Assembly: GCA_030642995.1 (NCBI GenBank)
Contig: DAOWMR010000225.1
Coordinates: 1 to 5,444 of the forward strand
Direction: 5' to 3'
Source: Spirochaetales bacterium
GTDB taxonomy: Bacteria > Spirochaetota > Spirochaetia > DSM-27196 > SLST01
Length of the DNA: 5,444 bases
Part shown: positions 1-5,328 of the stretch, piece by piece
How the letters are laid out: every line of letters begins with the position of its first letter
Position numbering within the stretch: the first letter of the stretch is position 1
Program-made: the position numbers and the translations under genes
The notes under the pieces: model-generated
What the model was told of the DNA's origin: nothing
The model's input: only the letters and a program-made list of their open reading frames with translations
Database searches by the model: none

Positions 1-1
1 C

Positions 2-109
2 GCCTCAATACTGGGGATCGGCGCAAATGTGGCCGGCCCTACTTATCGGGATGTGTACGACGGAGAATGGGATCATCACACTCGTTCGTCGAAATCCAAC
101 ACACCATAG
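2..109 (+). CDS. C-terminal tail of an unidentified protein, cut by the window start
   Basis: The frame starting at base 2 is open for 35 codons and stops at TAG 107-109. The peptide includes SILGIGANVAGPTYRDVYDG and ends in a polar tail, SSKSNTP. The ILGIGANVAG stretch looks a little like one turn of a left-handed beta-helix (hexapeptide) acyltransferase or nucleotidyltransferase repeat, but that is a guess from a few residues. The stop codon touches the GTG start of the kinase gene and both share a frame, so the two could be translationally coupled, or this could simply be open sequence upstream of that gene. I do not recognise the product. Confidence 0.35.
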   Translation, partial: ASILGIGANVAGPTYRDVYDGEWDHHTRSSKSNTP

Positions 110-1810
110 GTGGTGTACTGGTGTGTCAACCGGATAGGCAAGGATCATACCTACCGCGACATAAACCGTTATCGTGAAATTGTCTCGATACTGTTCAAAT
201 ACGGTTTTCAAGATCTCATAGATAAGAGCAACCTAAGAAAACATATCGATCTTGGGAGGATACCTCACCTGGAGAAACGGGGGGCCAAGACTGCGTCTCT
301 TTCGCGCTGGGAACGAATACGAATGGTATGCGAGGAGCTTGGCCCAACCTATACCAAGTTCGGTCAGATAATGTCTACGAGACCGGATCTTCTCCCTCAG
401 GGCCTTATTGTTGAACTTGAGAAACTTCAGGACAATGTTCCGCCCTTTCCAGAAGACGAGGCGAAGAGACTGATTGAAAACGAGATCGGTAAAGACAGTT
501 TCAACACTTTTGCGGAGTTCACCGATGTTCCGCTGGCAGCGGCCTCTATAGCGCAGGTTCACAGAGCTGTTCTCAATGGCGGCGAACAGGTTGCGATCAA
601 AGTACAGCGCCCGGGGATACAGAAGATCATTGAAGTAGACCTGGAAATCATGCTCCATCTGGCCACTGTTCTGGAAAAACATTTCAAGGGAATGGAAATT
701 CTGAATCCGATCGGTATAGTTACAGAATTTGAGAAGTCCATTCGGAGGGAGATAGATTTCTCATCCGAGATTGCGAATATTGAACGATTTGGCAGAAACT
801 TTCAGGGAGATAGAACTATCTATGTGCCAAAGGCCTACAGGGATTACTCCACACAGAAGGTTCTGACACTGGAATTTGTGGACGGAATCAAAGCTTCCGA
901 GATCACCGAAGACATGGAAAATGGTTGTGATCCCAAAGTCGTTGCTAGCTGGGGAGCTGACCTGGTTCTCAAGCAGATCTTTGAGCACGGTTTCTTTCAC
1001 GCAGATCCCCACCCGGGTAATATTTTTATCCTGAAAAACAATGTTGTGTGCTTCCTTGATTTCGGCATGATGGGGATTCTGTCGCCCAAGAACCGACAAG
1101 TACTTGGCGATCTCATCATTGGCGTTGTTAATAGAGATTCCGACGCGCTGACACAAGCCATCCTGGAGTTGACCGGCAATGAGTACTTCGAAAACACTCA
1201 AGAACTTCGGAACCGAGTATCTGATATGCTCGAGAAGTATTCTTATCTCGTATTGAAAGATATTAACATTGGCAGGGCTCTGAATGATATTATCAAGTTG
1301 ATTCTTGACTTCAGATTGAAATTGCCTCAGGACATGTATCTGTTATCAAAAGCATTGATGACGATTGAGGGAGTCGGACGGAAACTGGACCCGGATTTTG
1401 ACATGATAGGGCAAACAGAGCCTTTTGCCACGAAACTAGTCAAAGAACAAATGAGTCCTCGCAAGTTAGCAAGAGATTTCTATTCTTCGGCAAGAGAGTA
1501 CCATCGCTTATTCCAGGATTCTCCTGTTGAGATAAGAAAAATCGTGAAGAAGCTGATGGTGGGAAAGCTCAGAATGGAATTTGAACACAAAGGATTGGAA
1601 CCGGCTCTCAGGAAAAGCGACCAGGTAAGCAATCGCATGTCATTTGCGGTGGTCCTTGGTTCTCTAATTGTTGGTTCTTCTATTGTTGTTCTCTCAAGAA
1701 TCCCCCCGCTAGTTCAAGGAATTCCGGTTATTGGAATTGTCGGTTTCCTGGGCGCCGCGGTCATGGGATTCTGGCTACTGATTTCGATACTGCGACATGG
1801 CAGGATGTAG
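110..1810 (+). CDS. AarF/ABC1/UbiB family atypical protein kinase-like ATPase, membrane anchored
   Basis: This is a full-length member (566 residues) of the ABC1/ADCK/UbiB family. These kinase-fold proteins support ubiquinone or other isoprenoid-lipid metabolism, probably as ATPases at the inner membrane. Visible hallmarks in order: an N-terminal RYREIVSILFKYGF segment (about 20-33); the family-specific KxGQ motif (KFGQ, 83-86); the Ala-rich nucleotide loop AAASIAQVH (143-151), which replaces the usual Gly-rich loop; the ATP-binding Lys in VAIK (K164); the REIDF box (213-217); the catalytic loop HADPHPGN (297-304); and the metal-binding DFG (317-319). The C-terminus has two hydrophobic helices (about 511-528 and 538-560), as in UbiB. 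The start is uncertain: an in-frame TAG lies at 107-109, the first candidates are GTG 110 and GTG 113, and neither has a clear Shine-Dalgarno. Base composition is more AT-rich than the downstream island. No quinone-biosynthesis gene is visible nearby, so the substrate pathway is unknown. Confidence 0.93.
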   Translation: MVYWCVNRIGKDHTYRDINRYREIVSILFKYGFQDLIDKSNLRKHIDLGRIPHLEKRGAKTASLSRWERIRMVCEELGPTYTKFGQIMSTRPDLLPQGLIVELEKLQDNVPPFPEDEAKRLIENEIGKDSFNTFAEFTDVPLAAASIAQVHRAVLNGGEQVAIKVQRPGIQKIIEVDLEIMLHLATVLEKHFKGMEILNPIGIVTEFEKSIRREIDFSSEIANIERFGRNFQGDRTIYVPKAYRDYSTQKVLTLEFVDGIKASEITEDMENGCDPKVVASWGADLVLKQIFEHGFFHADPHPGNIFILKNNVVCFLDFGMMGILSPKNRQVLGDLIIGVVNRDSDALTQAILELTGNEYFENTQELRNRVSDMLEKYSYLVLKDINIGRALNDIIKLILDFRLKLPQDMYLLSKALMTIEGVGRKLDPDFDMIGQTEPFATKLVKEQMSPRKLARDFYSSAREYHRLFQDSPVEIRKIVKKLMVGKLRMEFEHKGLEPALRKSDQVSNRMSFAVVLGSLIVGSSIVVLSRIPPLVQGIPVIGIVGFLGAAVMGFWLLISILRHGRM

Positions 1811-2002
1811 AAGAGCCTGGGAATAACAAATTGAAATCAAGACTATGCAATAATTTCCCTGCCGTTCCTGCGTTCCCTGGGGCTTGACCGCTGGGGAAAT
1901 TGGAGAAGTGATCGTTTTCGGGAACCTGTCTCCCCCGGAGCCCGATCGCAAGGTTCCTGTGGTTACGGAACAGTTCCTCTCCTTGGTGATTTTGCTTTCA
2001 CT

Positions 2003-2020
2003 TGAGGAATGCCTCATTTT
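2003..2020 (+). terminator. Weak hairpin followed by T-tract, possible terminator
   Basis: TGAGG (2003-2007) and CCTCA (2012-2016) form a 5-bp stem around the 4-base loop AATG, followed by TTTT. It could end transcription from the kinase gene about 190 bases upstream and insulate the toxin-antitoxin pair. The stem is short and not very GC-rich, so chance is a real alternative. Confidence 0.2.
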
Positions 2021-2065
2021 CTCTCCTGACACAAGAAACGGTACACTACAAGCGCCGACTGTGCG

Positions 2066-2094
2066 TTGACGAGCCGTCTCGAGCGTCATAGTCT
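2066..2094 (+). promoter_or_regulatory. Candidate sigma70-type promoter giving a leaderless antitoxin transcript
   Basis: TTGACG at 2066-2071 matches the -35 consensus at five of six positions. Seventeen bases later TAGTCT (2089-2094) could act as a -10 box, putting the start of transcription at about 2101, on the antitoxin ATG itself. A better -10 by sequence, TATACT (2094-2099), would need a 22-base spacer and start inside the gene. No Shine-Dalgarno precedes the ATG, which fits a leaderless message. The spacer holds a small inverted repeat (CGAG-CCGT-CTCG, 2071-2082) that could be a repressor site for autoregulation. This is inference from short motifs. Confidence 0.25.
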
Positions 2095-2100
2095 ATACTC

Positions 2101-2328
2101 ATGAGTCATTTGAATCGTATAACGTTCGAAGAAGGCAAGCGGGGCGGCAAGCCGTGTATCCGAGGCCTTCGCATCACCGTCTACGACGTGCTCGACTACC
2201 TTGCTGCCGACATGAGCGAAGATGAGATCCTTGGTGACTTTCCGGATCTTGAGCCGGAGGACATCAGAGCTTGCCTCGAGTTCGCCGCTGATCGCGAACG
2301 GAAGATGGTCTCTGTACCCGCCGAATGA
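2101..2328 (+). CDS. DUF433 family antitoxin of a type II toxin-antitoxin pair
   Basis: This 75-residue protein matches the DUF433 family. It has the characteristic KPCIRGLRITVYDVLDYLA block (17-35), a short acidic helix MSEDEILGDFPDL (38-50) and LEPEDIRACLEFAADRER (50-67). DUF433 proteins are small helix-turn-helix-like proteins usually encoded just before a DUF5615 PIN-like nuclease, and are taken to be the antitoxins that bind and silence it and may bind their own promoter. Here the gene is intact, starts at ATG 2101, and its TGA stop overlaps the ATG of the next gene by four bases (ATGA), the arrangement expected of a translationally coupled pair. The partner toxin is interrupted by an amber codon, so this may now be an orphan antitoxin. 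Family assignment is strong; the antitoxin role is inferred from the family and context. Confidence 0.88.
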   Translation: MSHLNRITFEEGKRGGKPCIRGLRITVYDVLDYLAADMSEDEILGDFPDLEPEDIRACLEFAADRERKMVSVPAE

Positions 2329-2657
2329 AGCTGCTGCTTGATCAGAATCTTTCGCCGCGGATCTTGCTCGAGATCGGACAGATCTATCCGGGATCCATTC
2401 ACGTCCGTGACCGGAATTTGCAGCGATCTACCGACCGTGAGGTGTGGGAATTCGCGAAGAACGAAGGCTAGGCAATCGTGTCCAAAGATGCAGATTTCCA
2501 TCAGCGGAGCCTCGTCTTTGGCTATCCACCCAAGGTCATCTGGATCCGACGCGGCAACTGCAGGACACAGGAAGTGATCGGCATTCTGGAGATACACGGA
2601 GAGACAATTAGTACCTTTCTCGCCGACTCAGAGTCAGCGTTTCTGTCTCTCAGATAG
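2325..2657 (+). pseudogene. DUF5615 PIN-like toxin, interrupted by in-frame TAG at codon 49
   Basis: Reading from ATG 2325 gives a 110-codon DUF5615 protein, full family length, broken only by TAG at 2469-2471. Before the stop: MKLLLDQNLSPR (1-12, with the conserved first acidic residue D6), HVRDRNL (26-32) and TDREVWEFAKNEG (36-48). After it: AIVSKDADF (50-58, carrying the conserved D55 and D57), PPKVIWIRRGNC (68-79) and a C-terminal helix ending at TAG 2655-2657. DUF5615 proteins have a PIN-like fold and are predicted RNA-cleaving toxins paired with DUF433. The stop falls just before the SKDADF block, where relatives usually have an aromatic or aliphatic residue; one base change from TAT, TAC or TGG would create it. 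A 48-residue product would lack the second acidic cluster and should be inactive. The reading frame is otherwise undamaged, so the mutation is recent, a sequencing error, or read through. Internal reinitiation at GTG 2478 would lose D6. Confidence 0.85.
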
Positions 2658-2721
2658 TCATACTAGGATCGTCACACCGCGCCGCATTTCGATGGCGATT
2701 AAGTTCCTGATTGAGAACGAT

Positions 2722-2763
2722 TTCACAACCGGTGTCAACCGCGCGATATTGATTTAGTAGGAG
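2722..2763 (+). promoter_or_regulatory. Candidate promoter and ribosome binding site for the SEC-C gene
   Basis: TTCACA (2722-2727), a 17-base spacer and GATATT (2745-2750) resemble a weak sigma70 promoter. AGGAG at 2759-2763 is a good Shine-Dalgarno core but sits 13 bases before ATG 2777, longer than usual. The AGGAG supports the ATG as start; the promoter boxes are only suggestive. Confidence 0.3.
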
Positions 2764-2776
2764 TGAAACACCAAAT

Positions 2777-4012
2777 ATGAAAACCGGCAGGAACGACCCG
2801 TGTCCGTGCGGGAGCGGAAGGAAGTACAAGCACTGTTGTCTACGATCGGATGAGGCGGCTCGCAATGCGTCAGGCCAAGGCCCCGCCGCTGGTGTGCCGC
2901 GCGACGGAGCTACTTTCGGCGTCGATGGGACGCCCTCGTTTCCCGCCGAACAAGCGATGCAAAAGATGCTCGCCCAGACGGGCTTTGCCAGCACTGATGA
3001 TCTGGACGCCGCCATGCGGCGGTTCGAGGAGCACTGTGAATCCATCCCGGATGATGTTACGCCGCCAACGTTCATGGAGTTCCTGGGTCGGCCAAACCTA
3101 GCCACGGAAAAGCAAAAGGGCTTGGCGGCTGCGGTGGCCGGAAAGGAGTTCGGGAGCCTTGCCGAGGCGAAGCAGTTCGCCCGGGACTACATGGAGCGCG
3201 GCAACCTATCGCCGATTGGCGACTTCGAAGGATTGTCTTCGGATCAGATGCACCGGATCCTGACCCGGGATATAGGCGATAACCATGAAGTCGCCGAGCT
3301 TGCCGACGACATGCCCGACCGGGAGATGTTGTCGGCTGAGCTGATCGATGTGGCGCAGTGGCTTCTCATGTATTTCGTCGACAATCGAGGAGAAATCAAA
3401 CTCACCGAGCTTGAAAACTACAATCGGAATCTCTGTCGCGCATACTGTGAGGAGTACCCCGGGTGGTTCGGACGCAATGGATCGGTGCCGTTGGAAACAT
3501 CTCTGCCCGTGCTGGAAACTGCTCACGATGCGGTCAGGTTCTTGGGCTACACCAACGGAGCCCGGACGAAGGAGTGGCTCGCGACCGACGGCGTCGATAT
3601 GGTCTCCCGTCGCCGCTGGGCGCAGATGTACCGTGACTTATTCATATACGCAGTTGACGTCCATGACTGGAAGGCGTGGGTTCCCGACAGTATCCGACAC
3701 GAGCACTTCGACATCGTACAGCATGCGGCGCTCTTCCTGTTCTATCTGCTGCACAAGCATCCTGAGGGTACCGTTGGAGATTTCATTGACAGGGTCACTC
3801 GGGCGTTTCCCGACTTCGTGCGGCCTGCACAAGACCATCCCGCGACTCTTGAATTCCTGGCAGGCGCCGTTTCCGAGTTGTTCTTTGCCCAATTCTGCGC
3901 CCTTTTCGGGCTCGTCACAGTCACCGGGCACCCGCACGACTTCCCCAAAGCTCGGAACGTGGAGTACCGAGTGACGCCGCTCTTCACCAAGTTGTTTCGG
4001 TGGAAGGTGTAA
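2777..4012 (+). CDS. SEC-C motif-containing protein of unknown function
   Basis: The 411-residue protein opens with a SEC-C zinc-binding motif, NDPCPCGSGRKYKHCC (6-21), with the classic CxC-x8-CC ligands C9, C11, C20 and C21. The same motif ends SecA, where it binds SecB and ribosomes, and occurs alone in many uncharacterised bacterial proteins as a probable protein- or nucleic-acid-contact module. An Ala/Gly/Pro-rich linker follows (about 26-60). The segment IGDFEGLSSDQMHRIL (147-162) through GEIKLTELENYNRNL (205-219) resembles a region I recall from other SEC-C hypothetical proteins, where the second part has the form LTxxGNLP. The C-terminal half is alpha-helical looking and rich in Trp, Phe and Tyr (WAQMYRDLFIYAVDVHDW, 281-298; HAALFLFYLLHKH, 316-328). 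No nuclease or other catalytic motif is evident. It is intact, GC-rich, with no obvious operon partner; the damaged toxin-antitoxin pair ends 119 bases upstream. The SEC-C call is firm; the function is unknown. Confidence 0.85.
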   Translation: MKTGRNDPCPCGSGRKYKHCCLRSDEAARNASGQGPAAGVPRDGATFGVDGTPSFPAEQAMQKMLAQTGFASTDDLDAAMRRFEEHCESIPDDVTPPTFMEFLGRPNLATEKQKGLAAAVAGKEFGSLAEAKQFARDYMERGNLSPIGDFEGLSSDQMHRILTRDIGDNHEVAELADDMPDREMLSAELIDVAQWLLMYFVDNRGEIKLTELENYNRNLCRAYCEEYPGWFGRNGSVPLETSLPVLETAHDAVRFLGYTNGARTKEWLATDGVDMVSRRRWAQMYRDLFIYAVDVHDWKAWVPDSIRHEHFDIVQHAALFLFYLLHKHPEGTVGDFIDRVTRAFPDFVRPAQDHPATLEFLAGAVSELFFAQFCALFGLVTVTGHPHDFPKARNVEYRVTPLFTKLFRWKV

Positions 4013-4019
4013 CGCCGCT

Positions 4020-4229
4020 GTTCCCGCTCTTCCCGCCGCCAACGGAACTGAGGACGAACGCAGGTTCCGGTCGGAGCATGATTGGGCTGAGCACGTGGAT
4101 TGGTCGGATTCGCGTCGGTCCGTCTTTCCCAATCTGAAGTCGTCGACCAGGACCATTTCCTTGCGGTTGTCTCAGCCCATGCCTGAAGAACTGGAGTTAT
4201 TGGCCAGCAAGAGAAATTGGCACCGGTAA
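4020..4229 (+). pseudogene. CopG-family antitoxin (BrnA-like) fragment, no start and lost C-terminus
   Basis: The frame containing codon 4044 encodes VPALPAANGTEDERRF, then SEHDWAEHVDWSDSRRSVFP, then NLKSSTRTISLRLSQPMPEE, LELLASKRNWHR and TAA (4227-4229). This matches the CopG_antitoxin family, whose members run as xEDEExxFW-xxHDSxEYVDWSKAxxVxFPNLKPSTxTISLRLPxxLLEELKLLANKR and then continue VPYQSLIK. Here the match is continuous from about TEDER to LASKRN and breaks at about 4217, where the VPYQSL segment should begin. There is no ATG, GTG or TTG at a sensible place upstream, and the frame runs back into the end of the SEC-C gene. Such antitoxins usually accompany a BrnT or similar RNase toxin; none is visible. 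It is most likely a decayed remnant. Confidence 0.7.
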
Positions 4230-4482
4230 ACAGAGGACGAGCGCTCGAGGCGCAGTATTCGCTGCATGTGTTCCCTGCTGGGAACCTTGAGTAGATCGAT
4301 GGCATTGCTCAGGGCCAAACGATCCCGTTCGGAAGAACTACCGGCGCCGCCGCCTACCGACAAAAGCTCGTGCCCAAGCAACCCCCTGCAGCGCATTGCG
4401 AGGATCGATGATGACCCGCCCCGAAAACCGCAACCCCGCAACGGTAATCGCGGCACTTCCGTCGGACAGTCGAGGCTGTCGA
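4230..4482. other. Unresolved sequence between antitoxin and integrase remnants
   Basis: No intact gene is supported. Short open frames exist on both strands without convincing family motifs. On the minus strand, FSGRVIIDPRNALQG (about 4383-4427) is faintly like the C-terminus of UDP-glucose 6-dehydrogenases (usually VIDGRNxLDP), and a shift of frame would continue as GHELLSVGGG, but the similarity is weak. I found no tRNA gene or obvious attachment-site repeat next to the integrase end. Confidence 0.4.
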
Positions 4483-4722
4483 CTACTTGAACACCGCGTC
4501 CACGATCTCCCGCTGCCCGTCAAAGGCACCACCGGTCCAGTGTGTGTACCCATCTTGCACGTCCTCACTGGACCACCCAAGAGCCGCCCGAATCCGTGCC
4601 GGGTCATAGCCTTTCTCGCGGAGGATCGAGTTCAGCGTGTGCCGGAACGAGTGCGGCCGAATGTTCCTTGCCTCACGGTTGAACTTTGCCTTCGCCATCG
4701 CAGAGGCAAACCGCTTCGCCCA
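4483..4722 (-). pseudogene. Tyrosine recombinase (phage-type integrase), C-terminal catalytic fragment
   Basis: The minus strand encodes the end of a tyrosine site-specific recombinase, starting WAKRFASAMAKAKFNREARN and closing at TAG 4483-4485. Catalytic features present: the box II H-x-x-R (PHSFRHT; His codon at 4653-4651, Arg at 4644-4642), a Trp in the box III His/Trp position (ALGWSSEDV) and the nucleophilic Tyr in DGYTHW (codon at 4548-4546). The N-terminal DNA-binding domains and the first catalytic Arg are missing. An ATG at 4698 begins a 71-residue open frame, but the family-like sequence already starts upstream at 4722, and a TAG at 4723-4725 closes the frame just beyond. The break lies where an IS1634-like element appears to begin, so the gene was probably split by that insertion. 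The protein cannot recombine DNA in this form. Confidence 0.82.
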
Positions 4723-5328
4723 CTAGCCCAAGTTTACCAAGGTGTTGAGATAAAACCTTTCAGTGTCGTGAATTAGGACGTATCCTCACCGTTTATGGGT
4801 CACTACCGGATTCTCTCTCACAACTCGGTTATGCGCCGCCGTACCGGACCGGTGCCAAGCCCAAGTGCTCGATAGATATTTCGGTGAAAGACCTCCGGCC
4901 GGCTGGTCGAACGGATGTGCACGCGTTTGCCTTCTTCAGTGTTCATCGTGACGGTGCTGATGATGTGGGTCGACAGTCTGTCCCTGAGGGTGGACCAGCG
5001 CATCCGGTATCCGGCGGCCCGTAGGTTGTGCCGTATGGCGTTCAGCACGTGGTAGGCCAACAGCGTGATGAACAGGTGACCCTTGATTCGCCGCTCGGCC
5101 CGGTGGTACACCGGCCGCAGTCCGAGTTCGCTCTTCAGCGATCGGAACGAGTCCTCAACCCCGGTGAGCGTGATGTAGAGCTGCCACAGTTCGGCCTCCT
5201 GCAGGTCATTCCTGCTGGTGCGAATGTAGTAGCGGCCCGAGTAGCGTTTCTCGGCCCGTTCGCTCTGTGCGTAGCTGTAGCGGATCTCGGTGACCACCTC
5301 AGCGCTTCTGTCAATCTCGATATCGTAA
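4723..5328 (-). mobile_element. IS1634-like insertion sequence, 3' part, interrupted by IS256-like element
   Basis: The element holds the transposase remnant (4818-5328) and about 95 bp of non-coding end sequence (4723-4817). On the plus strand its outer edge reads TAGCCCAAGTTTACC from about 4725, directly abutting the truncated integrase, so this is the likely terminal inverted repeat. The opposite end is outside the window, so the repeat cannot be confirmed. At 5328 the sequence switches abruptly to the tip of an IS256-like element. Boundaries are inferred from where coding similarity starts and stops. Confidence 0.6.
4818..5328 (-). pseudogene. IS1634-like DDE transposase, C-terminal fragment
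   Basis: About 169 residues of an IS4-superfamily, IS1634-type DDE transposase, from YDIEIDRSAEVVTEIRYSY to TGA 4818-4820. Diagnostic stretches are GRYYIRTSRNDLQEAELW, then TGVEDSFRSLKSELGLRPVY, then HLFITLLAYHVLNAIRHNLR, and the end VHIRSTSRPEVFHRNIYRAL. The third catalytic acid is Glu in GVEDSF (codon 5156-5154), within Y-x2-L-x3-E-x6-K, a form of the IS4 YREK signature. The two catalytic Asp residues lie in the missing N-terminal part. The open frame continues through 5329 to the window edge, but those residues are a read-through of the inserted IS256-like sequence and do not resemble this family; the apparent TTG start at 5423 is therefore spurious. It is not functional alone. Confidence 0.82.

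Larger units (their letters stand above)
1811..2100. other. Intergenic region, no gene supported; GTTCC/GGAAC motif cluster
   Basis: No reading frame here resembles a known protein on either strand; the short open frames have no family motif. The left part contains six copies of the pentamer GTTCC or its complement GGAAC between 1864 and 1977: GTTCC at 1864, 1872, 1953 and 1973; GGAAC at 1921 and 1967. The pair at 1967-1977 forms the perfect palindrome GGAAC-A-GTTCC. The right end carries a small hairpin and a candidate promoter, listed separately. I see no strong terminator directly after the kinase gene. Confidence 0.5.

Noticed and set aside
1852..1901. Inverted repeat AATTTCCC / GGGAAATT as a terminator or IS scar
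   Set aside because: Only 8 bp with a 34-base separation and no T-tract; too weak to call.
1884..2069. 61-residue plus-strand open frame in the intergenic region
   Set aside because: No Shine-Dalgarno, no recognisable domain, and it lies across the GTTCC/GGAAC motif cluster. A 104-residue minus-strand frame over the same area is equally featureless and overlaps the kinase end.
2338..2577. 79-residue plus-strand open frame in the toxin region
   Set aside because: It is the wrong frame of the DUF5615 gene; the frame from 2325 carries all family motifs on both sides of the amber codon.
3348..3974. 208-residue plus-strand open frame inside the SEC-C gene
   Set aside because: It is Ser/Thr/Arg-rich and lacks any motif, the usual look of an out-of-frame reading of a GC-rich gene.
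3638..4305. Minus-strand open frames of 172 and 187 residues across the SEC-C end and the antitoxin remnant
   Set aside because: They are antisense to well-supported coding sequence and show no family pattern.
4172..4456. 94-residue minus-strand open frame beside the integrase end
   Set aside because: Part of it is antisense to the CopG antitoxin fragment, and the remainder (SNAIDLLKVPSREHMQRIL) matches nothing I know.
107..4725. Several in-frame TAG codons (107, 2469, 4723) hinting at amber reassignment
   Set aside because: The kinase and the integrase fragment end in TAG at positions natural for their families, and the TAG at 4723 lies at an IS junction. Only the toxin TAG is truly unexpected, which one mutation explains.
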